Assembly (NCBI GenBank): GCA_013298565.1
Contig: JAAFIC010000010.1
Coordinates: 1-55,764 of the forward strand
DNA: 55,764 nucleotides
DNA from: Alphaproteobacteria bacterium
GTDB taxonomy: Bacteria; Pseudomonadota; Alphaproteobacteria; Elsterales; Elsteraceae
Direction of reading: 5' to 3'
Below, in pieces: positions 45,031-53,183 of the stretch (positions are counted from its first letter, which is position 1; every line of letters begins with the position of its first letter). The notes beneath the pieces were generated by a model. The model saw only the letters and a program-made list of their open reading frames with translations. It ran no database searches and had not been told where the DNA came from. Position numbers and translations under genes: made by a program.

Positions 45031-45549
45031 TTAGGCGTCTGGCGTCCAAAGCTGGCAATCTTCTGGGGGCAATGCCGCTAGCAACTCTGGCAAAGACCGC
45101 CCGGAGGCAGGGTGGCGCCAGTCGGGCTGAATTTCGGCCAGGGGTTTCAGCACGAACCCGCGTTCATGAACCCGAGGGTGCGGTAAAATAGGCGCTTCCG
45201 GCCCCAGCCAGACAAGATCATGATAGGCAATCAGGTCTAAATCCAGCGTGCGGGGGGCGTTCAACGCGCCACGCACGCGACCGAGAGCAGCTTCAATCGT
45301 ATGCAACAATGCCAATAAAGCCCCAGGATCGCGCGTTGTTTCGACCGCAATCACCCCATTAGCATAAGGGGGATCGGCAGGATTAGGCCAAGCCGCCGAG
45401 CGCCAAACCGACGATTGCCTTAAAAGCGAAACGCCCTCAGCCTCAAGCATCGCCACTGCCGCTGCCAGAATTGCCGGGGAATCGCCCCAAAGCGGGTGGG
45501 ATAAATTCGATCCCAAGGCAATCAAAATTAATTTCTTTGTTGCAGTCAT
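45031..45549 (-). CDS. folK: 2-amino-4-hydroxy-6-hydroxymethyldihydropteridine pyrophosphokinase
   Basis: 172 residues. Pyrophosphorylates the pterin precursor in folate synthesis. Family blocks: LIALGSNLSHP, SSVWRSAAWPNPADPPYANGV, and the signature APRTLDLDLIAY followed by LPHPRVHERGFVLKPLAEI. Acts in the cytoplasm. Upstream of rpoZ on the same strand, with the rpoZ promoter just inside the intergenic space. No other folate synthesis gene is in the window. Confidence 0.95.
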   Translation of the reverse strand: MTATKKLILIALGSNLSHPLWGDSPAILAAAVAMLEAEGVSLLRQSSVWRSAAWPNPADPPYANGVIAVETTRDPGALLALLHTIEAALGRVRGALNAPRTLDLDLIAYHDLVWLGPEAPILPHPRVHERGFVLKPLAEIQPDWRHPASGRSLPELLAALPPEDCQLWTPDA

Positions 45550-45681
45550 GGCGCACCTGTCATAAAGGAAAGCATCGATAAGGGCTTGCTGCCACGGTGT
45601 GCAACCCCATTTGTGTGAGATTGTTAAGCAGTTACAATCTTAGACCAGATTTGATTGTTTTTTGATGGAGAGACCTAAATT

Positions 45682-46344
45682 ATGCATTTTTATCCACAGG
45701 AGCGCATTGCGCTCTTTATAGATGGTGCTAACCTTTACGCTGCGGCGCGCGCTTTAGGTTTCGATATAGATTATCGCAAACTACTGCAATTGTTCCAAAC
45801 AAAAGCCCACATGATTCGGGCATTTTACTATACCGCTTTGATGGAAGATCAAGAATACTCGCCGATTCGTCCGCTGGTCGATTGGTTGGATTATAACGGC
45901 TATGCGATGATTACAAAGCCGACTAAAGAATATACCGATGCGTTTGGCCGCCGTAAGGTCAAAGGTAATATGGATATTGAGTTGGCAATCGACGTGATGG
46001 AAATGGTCAACCATCTCGATCATATTGTTATCTTCTCTGGCGATGGCGACTTCCGCCGTTTGGTCGAAGCCGTGCAAAGCAAGGGCAAGCGCGTGACTAT
46101 TGTTTCGACGATTCGCTCGACCCCGCCGATGGTGGCTGACGAATTGCGCCGCCAGTGCGATATTTTTTGCGAGTTGCAAGAGCTTGCTCCGTACATCGCC
46201 CGCGCCTACGCCGGCCCACGCGAGCCGCGCGATAACTATCCCGCGCCGTCGCCCGCCGGTTTCCGGGACGATACCCCGCAGTTCCTGCGCCGCCCGGCCC
46301 AGCCGGACCAACCGGAAGATGCCCCGGAAGAAGAACAGCGCTAA
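45682..46344 (+). CDS. NYN domain protein (LabA/DUF88, PIN-like)
   Basis: 220 residues. The PIN-like nuclease fold shows its conserved acidic residues in ALFIDGANLYAAARALG, VKGNMDIELAIDVMEM and HIVIFSGDGDFRRLVEAVQS. Residues from about 178 are Pro/Arg/Glu-rich and disordered. Members are thought to act on RNA; the target is unknown. The uracil-DNA glycosylase gene starts 18 bases after its stop. The 5' region (45600-45680) is AT-rich and likely holds the promoter. Confidence 0.9.
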   Translation: MHFYPQERIALFIDGANLYAAARALGFDIDYRKLLQLFQTKAHMIRAFYYTALMEDQEYSPIRPLVDWLDYNGYAMITKPTKEYTDAFGRRKVKGNMDIELAIDVMEMVNHLDHIVIFSGDGDFRRLVEAVQSKGKRVTIVSTIRSTPPMVADELRRQCDIFCELQELAPYIARAYAGPREPRDNYPAPSPAGFRDDTPQFLRRPAQPDQPEDAPEEEQR

Positions 46345-46362
46345 TCAACGTGGTCTGCCTCT

Positions 46363-46998
46363 ATGGCGCTGCCAAGCCCGGCTCATGACTGCCCGATTTG
46401 CCCGCGCCTTGCGGGCTTTCGGAACGCTAATGCCCTTGCCTACCCCAGCTTTTTTAATGGTCCGGTTCCCAGTTGGGGACCGGAAGGCGCACCCCTTTTA
46501 ATCGCGGGCCTTGCGCCGGGTTTGAAGGGGGCCAACCAGACGGGTCGCCCGTTCACCGGTGATTATGCCGGCGATACACTCTATGCGGCTCTGCTTCGGC
46601 ATGGGTTCGCCAGCGGCACCTATGGCCGCAGCCCGACGGATGGTATGGTGTTAATCGGCTGCCGCATTGCCAATGCCGTGCGTTGCGTTCCGCCCGAAAA
46701 CAAACCGACGCCCGATGAAATCAACCGTTGCCGTCCGTTTCTTGTGGGCGAGCTTGCGGCGCAAGGGCAAAGTGGCGTGATTCTCGCGCTCGGCACGATT
46801 GCTCACCAGAGCGTGCTCCGCGCGCTTGGCATTCCGGTCGCGCGCTTCAAGTTCACTCACGGAGCCGAACATCGGCTACCCGATGGGCGCGTTCTGATAG
46901 ATAGCTACCATTGCTCGCGCTATAATACCAACACGGGCAGGCTGACCGAGGCTATGTTTGATGCCGTCATCGCCCGTTGCCGCAGCTTGGTTAGCTAA
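46363..46998 (+). CDS. Uracil-DNA glycosylase, family 5 (UDGb-like)
   Basis: 211 residues. Removes uracil and other deaminated bases from DNA. Cysteines of an iron-sulfur cluster are seen in CPICPRL and GCRIANAVRCVPPENKP. The family 5 signatures are GLAPGLKGANQTGRPFTGD for motif 1 and YHCSRYNTNTGRLT for motif 2; motif 1 lacks the Asp/Asn of families 1 and 4, as expected. Likely cotranscribed with the NYN gene. Overlaps the small ORF on the other strand by eight bases. Confidence 0.9.
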   Translation: MALPSPAHDCPICPRLAGFRNANALAYPSFFNGPVPSWGPEGAPLLIAGLAPGLKGANQTGRPFTGDYAGDTLYAALLRHGFASGTYGRSPTDGMVLIGCRIANAVRCVPPENKPTPDEINRCRPFLVGELAAQGQSGVILALGTIAHQSVLRALGIPVARFKFTHGAEHRLPDGRVLIDSYHCSRYNTNTGRLTEAMFDAVIARCRSLVS

Positions 46999-47113
46999 CG
47001 CAGAACCAAGCCGCTTCGCCTAACGCGACAGCGAGGCCCATTTCGGCCCAGAGGGCGAGACCGCCTGCAATCGCCAGCCCTGCCAACGTCCAAATCGCAA
47101 TAGCTTCTCTCAT
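46991..47113 (-). CDS. Small membrane protein coupled to the MFS transporter
   Basis: 40 residues, one hydrophobic helix (IAIWTLAGLAIAGGLALWAE) and a second partly hydrophobic stretch. Its ATG overlaps the stop of the MFS gene as ATGA, so it would be translated from the same mRNA. Family not recognised; the overlap is the main evidence that it is real. It could be a transporter accessory peptide or a chance ORF. Confidence 0.45.
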   Translation of the reverse strand: MREAIAIWTLAGLAIAGGLALWAEMGLAVALGEAAWFCVS

Positions 47114-48312
47114 ACGGTTCGCCCTTCCGCCCCGCGCATCGGCACGGCTTTTTCCGAAATCGGCAGATGCACCACGGCGGCGACAAGCGCAAGCGCAATC
47201 GAAAGATACCAAATCAGATCGTAGGATTGAAGATGGTCGTAGGCCCAACCGCCGCCGAATGCCCCCAAAAACGCGCCAATCTGGTGAAACATAAACACAA
47301 AGCCATACAGCATCGCCATATACCGCATCCCAAACATCCGCGCGACCAAGCCGGAGGTGAGCGGCACGGTGCCAAGCCAGAGGAAGCCCATTCCCGCCCC
47401 GAAGGCAACCGCCGTTATCGGGCTTAACGGCAGCACGAGGAACAGCGTGATGACCAAACCGCGCGCGAGGTAAATCAGACTCAGCAGATATTTCTGCGAA
47501 AACCGCGCGCCCAACTGCCCAAAGAGATAGGAGCCAAATATATTGAAAAGCCCAATCATTGCGAGCGCCCAGGCAGTTACGCTACCCGGCATATTGTTAT
47601 CGCGCAAAAAGGCCGGAAGGTGAGTGGCGACGAACGCCACATGGAAGCCGCAGACGAAAAAGCCAATGTTCAGTAACCAGTAAGAACCATTACCAAGCGC
47701 GGTGTTAATCGTCGGCTTCAAATCGGCCCCGAAGCCCTGGCCTTGTGGCGGCAGCGGGGTTTTAAGCCCGAAGGAGAGCGGTATCATCAAGGCAACCAAC
47801 ACCGCCAGTACCAAAAACGCCCCGCCCCAACCCATATTATCCAGCATATATTGCGCGCCCGGCACTACGGCGAACATTCCGAACGACCCTGCGGCGGTGC
47901 AAATGCCGAAAGCCTGCGTGCGCTTTTCCGGTGGCACCATGCGCCCCACCGCGCCCAGCACGGTGCCATAGGTTGTGCAGGATAAACCGATACCGATCAT
48001 GACGCCCAAGGAGAATTGCAGCCCAACGGGGTCAGCCCAAACATAGGTTAGAATCAGCCCCAGCGCATAAACCAGCCCGCCCGCCATACCGATCCGAACG
48101 GAACCCCAACGGTCGGAAAACAACCCGATCACCGGCTGGCAGACGCCCCACAGCAGTTGCTGAAACGCGAGCGACAGGCCGATCACACTCCGCCCAACAT
48201 CGAGATCCATCGACAAGGCCGGAACAAAAATCCCGAACGATTGGCGCGTGCCCATCGCAATAATGAGCATCATCACCCCCGACACAAGAACGATAAGCGT
48301 TTGGCCCCGCAT
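47110..48312 (-). CDS. MFS transporter
   Basis: 400 residues with about twelve hydrophobic helices. The loop between helices 2 and 3 reads GLFSDRWGSVRIGMAGG, the major-facilitator motif A; helix 1 starts LIVLVSGVMMLIIAMGTRQSFG, and the first half resembles oxalate/formate- and monocarboxylate-type (OFA) carriers. Substrate unknown. Divergent from the dihydrolipoyl dehydrogenase gene. Confidence 0.9.
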   Translation of the reverse strand: MRGQTLIVLVSGVMMLIIAMGTRQSFGIFVPALSMDLDVGRSVIGLSLAFQQLLWGVCQPVIGLFSDRWGSVRIGMAGGLVYALGLILTYVWADPVGLQFSLGVMIGIGLSCTTYGTVLGAVGRMVPPEKRTQAFGICTAAGSFGMFAVVPGAQYMLDNMGWGGAFLVLAVLVALMIPLSFGLKTPLPPQGQGFGADLKPTINTALGNGSYWLLNIGFFVCGFHVAFVATHLPAFLRDNNMPGSVTAWALAMIGLFNIFGSYLFGQLGARFSQKYLLSLIYLARGLVITLFLVLPLSPITAVAFGAGMGFLWLGTVPLTSGLVARMFGMRYMAMLYGFVFMFHQIGAFLGAFGGGWAYDHLQSYDLIWYLSIALALVAAVVHLPISEKAVPMRGAEGRTV

Positions 48313-48598
48313 GGCGTTATCCCCGCAACTCTATATGATTTTACCCTAGAGAGTCACATAACCGCGTTCAATCGAATAGATGTAGGGGTAACAATTCCAA
48401 AATCGCATGGATGTTTTCCGGGTAGGGTAAGGGTCTGTGTGCGGTGCGGGGCAGAGGATTGACTGTTGCGCGCGCGCGTCTCTTTCCTTTCGTCCCCGCT
48501 TCCGCTACACCCACGGCATCAGGGTAGGATTTCGGCGCCCCTGGTCGAAGCCCCTGCCCGCTTTTGCATAAAGCGCTGTTAGGCGAGGAGTCGATACG
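48313..48598. other. Spacer between the divergent MFS and lpd genes
   Basis: 286 bases with no convincing gene. Must contain promoters for both directions; I see no clear operator. The region just before lpd has GAGGAG as ribosome site. Confidence 0.5.
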
Positions 48599-50008
48599 AT
48601 GGCCGACACTAATTTCGATGTTGTTTTTGTGGGCGGTGGCCCCGGCGGCTACGTAGGCGCGATTCGCGCCGCCCAGCTTGGCCTGAAGACGGCCTGCATT
48701 GATAAGCGCGGCACGTTTGGCGGCACCTGTCTTAACGTCGGCTGCATTCCCTCGAAAGCCCTGCTGAAATCCTCGGAATATTTTCACCTTGCCCAGCACG
48801 GCCTCAGCGATCACGGGTTTTCGGTCGGCGAGGTTACACTCGACCTGCCGAAGATGATGGCGCGAAAAGACAAAGTGGTCGGCGATACCACGAAGGGCAT
48901 CGAATTTCTGTTCAAAAAGAACAAGGTAACGCCGTTCAAAGGGGCTGCAACGCTCACCGGGCCGAACACGATCAAAGTCGTGCTCAATGACGGCGGCGAG
49001 GAGATTTTGACGGCCAAGAATATCATCATCGCCACCGGATCGGACGTTGTGGCCTTGCCCGGCCTAACGATTGACGAGAAAACCATCGTCTCGTCCACGG
49101 GCGCGCTCACCTTAAGTGCCGTGCCGAAGCATCTTGTCGTTATCGGCGGTGGGGTGATCGGCCTCGAACTCGGCTCGGTCTGGCAGCGCCTTGGGGCGAA
49201 AGTCACCGTGGTGGAGTTCCTGGATCGCCTGATCCCCGGCATGGATGGCGACGTTGCCAAAAATGTCCTGCGGATTCTTGGCAAGCAGGGTATCGACTTC
49301 AAACTAGGCAAGAAGGTGGTAAAGGGCGATAAGAGCGCGAACGGCGTTACCCTCACGCTCGAACCCGCTGCGGGCGGTGCCGCCGAAACCCTGGAGGCCG
49401 ATGTGGTGCTGGTCGCTATTGGCCGCCGCCCCTATACCGATAACCTTGGCCTAGCGGCGGTCGGCGTTGCGCTCGATCCGAAGGGCCGCGTCGTCGTGGA
49501 CGGGCACTTCAAATCCTCCGTTCCGTCGATCTTCGCTGTTGGTGACGTGATTACGGGACCAATGCTGGCCCATAAGGCCGAAGAAGAAGGCGTTGCTATC
49601 GCCGAACGGCTTGCAGGGCAGGCCGGGCACGTCAACTACGACGTTATCCCGTCTGTTATCTACACCGCGCCGGAAGTCGCCAGCGTTGGCAAGACTGAGG
49701 AGGAGTTGAAGGCCGCAGGCATCAACTATAAAGTCGGCAAAGTTCCGTTCAGCGTCAACGCGCGCGCGCGCGCCAATGCCGACACCGAGGGCTTCGTGAA
49801 ACTCCTCACCGATGCCCGCACTGATAAAGTGCTCGGCTGCCACATCATCCACGGCGAGGCTGGCACTATGATTGCCGAAGCAGCCCTGGCGATGGAGTTT
49901 GGGGCGTCAGCAGAAGACATCGCCCGCACGTGCCACGCGCACCCGACGGTGGCAGAAGTGATGAAAGAAGCCGGGCTTGCGGCTAACGGGCGCACGCTGA
50001 ATATGTAA
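48599..50008 (+). CDS. lpdA: Dihydrolipoyl dehydrogenase
   Basis: 469 residues. FAD enzyme that reoxidises lipoamide in the pyruvate, 2-oxoglutarate or glycine complexes. Redox-active cysteines in GGTCLNVGCIPSKALL, FAD-binding GGGPGGYVGAIRAAQ, NAD-binding VVIGGGVIGLELGSVW, and the catalytic His-Glu pair near CHAHPTVAEVMKEA. GAGGAG precedes the ATG. Separated from E1/E2 genes here, so the complex it serves is undecided. Confidence 0.96.
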   Translation: MADTNFDVVFVGGGPGGYVGAIRAAQLGLKTACIDKRGTFGGTCLNVGCIPSKALLKSSEYFHLAQHGLSDHGFSVGEVTLDLPKMMARKDKVVGDTTKGIEFLFKKNKVTPFKGAATLTGPNTIKVVLNDGGEEILTAKNIIIATGSDVVALPGLTIDEKTIVSSTGALTLSAVPKHLVVIGGGVIGLELGSVWQRLGAKVTVVEFLDRLIPGMDGDVAKNVLRILGKQGIDFKLGKKVVKGDKSANGVTLTLEPAAGGAAETLEADVVLVAIGRRPYTDNLGLAAVGVALDPKGRVVVDGHFKSSVPSIFAVGDVITGPMLAHKAEEEGVAIAERLAGQAGHVNYDVIPSVIYTAPEVASVGKTEEELKAAGINYKVGKVPFSVNARARANADTEGFVKLLTDARTDKVLGCHIIHGEAGTMIAEAALAMEFGASAEDIARTCHAHPTVAEVMKEAGLAANGRTLNM

Positions 50009-50039
50009 ATTTACGCAAAGGCTTTGCCTCTGCACTCCC

Positions 50040-50168
50040 CTTAAGGGCCAATCGGCCCTTAAGAATCCCATTATCTTTTTCTTCCCAATTCAGAGATCAA
50101 CAAAAACAAATGGGATTACCAAGGGGCGACTGCCCCTTGGTTGGGGTCATTAGGGGCAACGCCCCTAA
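50040..50168. repeat. Cluster of four inverted repeats between lpdA and sodB
   Basis: Stems: CTTAAGGGCC with complement (50040-50063); AATCCCATT (50064-50072) with AATGGGATT (50109-50117); ACCAAGGGGC with complement (50118-50141), perfect ten bases; TTAGGGGC with complement (50150-50168). They abut one another and fill most of the 178-base space between convergent genes. The first has no long U-tract, so it is more than a simple terminator. Confidence 0.75.
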
Positions 50169-50186
50169 CGCTACACTTGCAAACAT

Positions 50187-50786
50187 TTACGCCTTGGCGA
50201 GATTGGCCGCCACGAAGTCCCAATTCACCAGATTATCCAGGAACGACTGCACGAAATCCGGGCGGCGGTTTTGGAAATCGAGGTAGTAGGCGTGTTCCCA
50301 CACATCGACCGTGAGCAGCGCGGTTTGGCCGTGGGCCATCGGCAGATCGGCGTTGGGGGTTTTGGTGATCTTCAGCGTGCCGTTTTCCGACACGAGCCAA
50401 GCCCAACCGGAGCCGAACTGACCGACGGCGGCAGCTTTGAACTGGTCCTTAAAGGCATCGAAGGAGCCGAAAGCGGCTTCGATCTTAGCCAGCAGGTCGC
50501 CCGAGGGCTTCCCGCCGCCATTCGGCGTTAGGCAATGCCAGAAGAAGGTGTGGTTCCACACCTGGGCGGCATTATTGAAGATACCCGCCTTGGCAGGGTC
50601 TTTCGCTGCGTCGAGAATGATCTCTTCCAGCGATTTATCGGCCAACGGGCCGTCTTTAATCAGGTTGTTGAGGTTGGTCACATAGGCCTGATGATGCTTC
50701 GCATGGTGGAAGCTAAAGGTCTGTGCGGACATGTGCGGTTCGAGCGCGTTCGGAGCGAAGGGCAGAGCGGGAAGTTCGAAAGCCAT
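50187..50786 (-). CDS. sodB: Iron superoxide dismutase
   Basis: 199 residues. Dismutates superoxide in the cytoplasm. Metal ligands in FSFHHAKHHQAYV, NHTFFWHCLTPNGGG and DVWEHAYYLDFQN. The AQVWNHTFFWHCL block and FGSFDAFKDQFKAAAVGQFGSG favour iron over manganese. No signal peptide. Convergent with lpdA across the hairpin cluster. Confidence 0.95.
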   Translation of the reverse strand: MAFELPALPFAPNALEPHMSAQTFSFHHAKHHQAYVTNLNNLIKDGPLADKSLEEIILDAAKDPAKAGIFNNAAQVWNHTFFWHCLTPNGGGKPSGDLLAKIEAAFGSFDAFKDQFKAAAVGQFGSGWAWLVSENGTLKITKTPNADLPMAHGQTALLTVDVWEHAYYLDFQNRRPDFVQSFLDNLVNWDFVAANLAKA

Positions 50787-50899
50787 GGTGTCCTCGAAAA
50801 ATTAGGTGGTGAGTCAAACCAGACCACTAGATAAGGATGTTCCGGGCCAAAGGGAACCCTTGGCAAATTAGGGTTGTTCTAAAAAAGGATGATTTGGGT

Positions 50900-51742
50900 A
50901 TGGAAACGCCGCCGCCGCCCGCCCTCAGCGCCTGTGGAACTCTGCTGCGGCAGGGCGATAAAGGGCGGTTTCTCAGCGCCTTGTTCGCTCCGCCTGACGT
51001 GCGGGAGGGGCTGTTTGCGCTCTATGCTTTTAATTTGGAAGTCGCCAAAACCCGCGAAATGGTGAGCGAGCCAATGCTGGGGCAAATCCGCCTACAATGG
51101 TGGCGGGAGGCGCTGGAAGAAATCTTTGCAGGCAGGCCCCCGCGCAAGCACGAGGTGGTGACGCCGCTGGCAGAAACCATCCAGCGCTTCGCCCTGCCCC
51201 ACGCCCCCTTCGTAGCCCTGATCGACGGACGGGAGCAAGATTTGCAAATGCCACCGCCCGGAACGGAAGGTGAGTTTCAGGCTTATCTGGATGCAACGGG
51301 CGGCATGTTGGGGCGGCTCGCAGCAAAGATCACGGGGGCCGATCCCGAAGCTGCCGCCGCGCGGGCCACTGCCTATGCCAAAGCCGGAACGCTTATCGGT
51401 ATCGCCCGGCGCGCACAGTTGGGGCGGGTTGATCTGCCGTTGGACCGCCTCGGGGCTGCGGGGCTAACGGCGCGCAGTATCCGCGATGGCGTGCCGTCCG
51501 AAGCGCTTTCGCGGCTGGTTCTAGCTTTCGTGGAAGAGATCGAGCAGGGGCTGGCGGCCCTGCCGAAAACCGCGCGCGCTGGCGGGGCAGCCCTTCTGCC
51601 TGCCACGCTTGCCCGGCGGCTCACCAAAGCGCTGCGGGCAGCGTCGGGCGATCCCTTTCTGGCGGCAGCGCACCTACACGCCCGCCCCGATGGGCTGTTG
51701 CCACTGTATCTCTGGTGGTCGTTGCGATTTGGGCGGCTTTAA
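50900..51742 (+). CDS. Squalene/phytoene synthase family protein, NDUFAF6-like
   Basis: 280 residues from the ATG at 50900, with AAAGGATG upstream; an earlier in-frame ATG at 50837 has no ribosome site. The block LYAFNLEVAKTREMVSEPML-GQIRLQWWREALEEI corresponds to the first Asp-rich region of squalene and phytoene synthases but has no DxxxD, and follows the NDUFAF6 pattern (AFN, VSEP, R-x-Q-x-W). LIDGREQDL keeps the second region. In mitochondria NDUFAF6 assists complex I assembly; a similar or non-catalytic role here is inference. No isoprenoid genes are nearby. Confidence 0.85.
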   Translation: METPPPPALSACGTLLRQGDKGRFLSALFAPPDVREGLFALYAFNLEVAKTREMVSEPMLGQIRLQWWREALEEIFAGRPPRKHEVVTPLAETIQRFALPHAPFVALIDGREQDLQMPPPGTEGEFQAYLDATGGMLGRLAAKITGADPEAAAARATAYAKAGTLIGIARRAQLGRVDLPLDRLGAAGLTARSIRDGVPSEALSRLVLAFVEEIEQGLAALPKTARAGGAALLPATLARRLTKALRAASGDPFLAAAHLHARPDGLLPLYLWWSLRFGRL

Positions 51743-51909
51743 TTCTGAAAAACCTTGCTGGCGCTTGCCATCCCAGGCTTGCCAACGCGGGGTGTTTTCA
51801 GCCATATTCAAGTGCTTGCTGAAGAATGCTTAGGTTTTTCTTCGACTCGCAAAGGGTCCGGGGGGGCCAGTTGCCGCCCTGGCTTTCGGTTCAACGAAGT
51901 GGGAACGCC

Positions 51910-52182
51910 ATGCCGATTACGCCGTTCCAGGCCTTTCGCCTGTCGAAAAGCGAATATGAAGTTTTACGGGTCATCGAAAAAAAGATCGATGAGTTCCTGG
52001 AGGAAAACTACTTCCCCGGACTGACCGTGACCGTGCCACTACCGACAAAAATGGTCACGGATCGCATTCTGCACTCGATCATGCAACGCTACCAGGAAGC
52101 GGGTTGGCTGATCGAGCGTAAGGGTGTTGCGGGTGAAGCGATTACGGTCGAATTCACGCCAACACGCGCCGATTTAGAGTAG
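51910..52182 (+). CDS. Small protein of unknown function
   Basis: 90 residues from the ATG at 51910 (GTGGGA upstream), family not recognised. Mixed composition, with helices around SKSEYEVLRVIEKKIDEFLE and TDRILHSIMQRYQEAGWLIE; the second half has the look of a winged-helix or nucleic-acid-binding fold, which is a guess. No membrane segment. A hairpin (52189-52216) and a terminator (52276-52310) follow. Confidence 0.6.
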   Translation: MPITPFQAFRLSKSEYEVLRVIEKKIDEFLEENYFPGLTVTVPLPTKMVTDRILHSIMQRYQEAGWLIERKGVAGEAITVEFTPTRADLE

Positions 52183-52188
52183 CAATAA

Positions 52189-52216
52189 GGCTTTCCAGGG
52201 CTTGCCTTGGAAAGCC
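52189..52216. repeat. Hairpin downstream of the 90-residue gene
   Basis: GGCTTTCCA (52189-52197) and its complement (52208-52216), ten-base loop. No U-tract follows. Confidence 0.6.
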
Positions 52217-52275
52217 GCCTTCGGGTAATCTCAGTTTATGAAATTGGTTCTCGGACTCAGCCTGCGAATTACGGA

Positions 52276-52310
52276 CCCGGCCCTTCGATAAGGGTCGGGC
52301 AGTGTTTTTT
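52276..52310 (+). terminator. Rho-independent terminator before the ACT-like gene
   Basis: Ten-base stem CCCGGCCCTT (52276-52285) with AAGGGTCGGG (52290-52299, one G-T pair), four-base loop, then CAGTG and six T (52305-52310). It ends the upstream transcript; lying 34 bases before the next ATG it could also act as an attenuator. Confidence 0.8.
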
Positions 52311-52344
52311 GCTGTTTTAGGCTGATTATTCCGAGGAGTGACCC

Positions 52345-52782
52345 ATGTCACAATGCCAGTCACACCCCGCCGATGCTGCGGGTGCCGTTGATCTACCCCA
52401 CGCCACTGCCTGCTTTTCCGTCTCGGCTGTGGCCGATCCGGGGCTATTGCCGCGCCTACTACAGCCCTTTGCCAAGCGTGGACTGACGCCCACTGCGTTC
52501 TACGCCCGCCAACACGGCGAGGATGTTTCAGTGGATATTCAAATCGACGGGTTGGGGCAGGAAGACACTGCGATGATCGGGCGCGGCCTGCGCCAGATTT
52601 TTGGCGTGGATGTCGTGCTGGTCTCGCAACGGGTTTCGGCAGAACGATTGTGTATCTCCCCTCCGCCTCGCCCTGGCTACAGGCTCGCAGAATTATTGGC
52701 TGAGTCGGACTACTCGGCCCCGCAGTCCGCAGAAGAGCGCGACTTGATTGATGCGACCGCCGTTGGCGGTGAGGTGATTTGA
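52345..52782 (+). CDS. Stand-alone ACT-like protein
   Basis: 145 residues. Residues about 20-95 (ACFSVSAVADPGLLPRLLQP-FAKRGLTPTAFYA ... VDIQIDGLG ... FGVDVVLVSQRV) have the beta-alpha-beta pattern of ACT domains such as IlvM/IlvH small subunits. No acetolactate synthase or other catalytic gene is adjacent. The C-terminal 40 residues are Pro/Ser/Glu-rich. It may sense an amino acid and control a distant enzyme; unproven. GAGGAG precedes the ATG. Confidence 0.65.
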   Translation: MSQCQSHPADAAGAVDLPHATACFSVSAVADPGLLPRLLQPFAKRGLTPTAFYARQHGEDVSVDIQIDGLGQEDTAMIGRGLRQIFGVDVVLVSQRVSAERLCISPPPRPGYRLAELLAESDYSAPQSAEERDLIDATAVGGEVI

Positions 52783-52803
52783 ACGGAAGGTCTTTATACG
52801 ATC

Positions 52804-53043
52804 CTAGCGATGCTTTACGTCCTCCGATCGCTCCCTCACGGCTGCAATCCGACGCGGAATCAAAGCGTGCAATAGGCCAGACTGCTCCTCTAGTCGCCCC
52901 TCAATGCGCGCGACTTTTTCCTCAAGGCGGGTAGTTTTTTCCTCAAGCCCTCTCAAGCGAGTGTCCATACCCGTGCAGATCGCCAGAAGGCTGTCGAGTT
53001 TGTATAGAATTTCGTCGTTATCGCGGCTCACGGCGTCCCTCAC
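52804..53043 (-). CDS. Small coiled-coil protein
   Basis: 79 residues. Heptad-like charged stretch LRGLEEKTTRLEEKVARIEG forms a coiled coil over most of its length. No membrane segment and no named family. Convergent with the ACT-like gene (22 bases apart). It may be a chance ORF, but the heptad regularity favours a real protein. Confidence 0.5.
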   Translation of the reverse strand: MRDAVSRDNDEILYKLDSLLAICTGMDTRLRGLEEKTTRLEEKVARIEGRLEEQSGLLHALIPRRIAAVRERSEDVKHR

Positions 53044-53183
53044 CTTTCCATGAGAACTAACTATAGCGGTAATCCCCCCTGAAGGGGAGTGAAATGCTCC
53101 TCACGCCAGCCTTGGATCATCCGATCATCGTGATGACAAGACCGATTGCCGCCCCGCACGCCACTTGCTAGCCTACCTTTGCT

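Noticed and set aside
48368-48814. Minus-strand ORF of 148 codons across the lpdA start
   Set aside because: It covers the FAD-binding coding region of lpdA and the lpdA ribosome site in antisense; no domain is seen.
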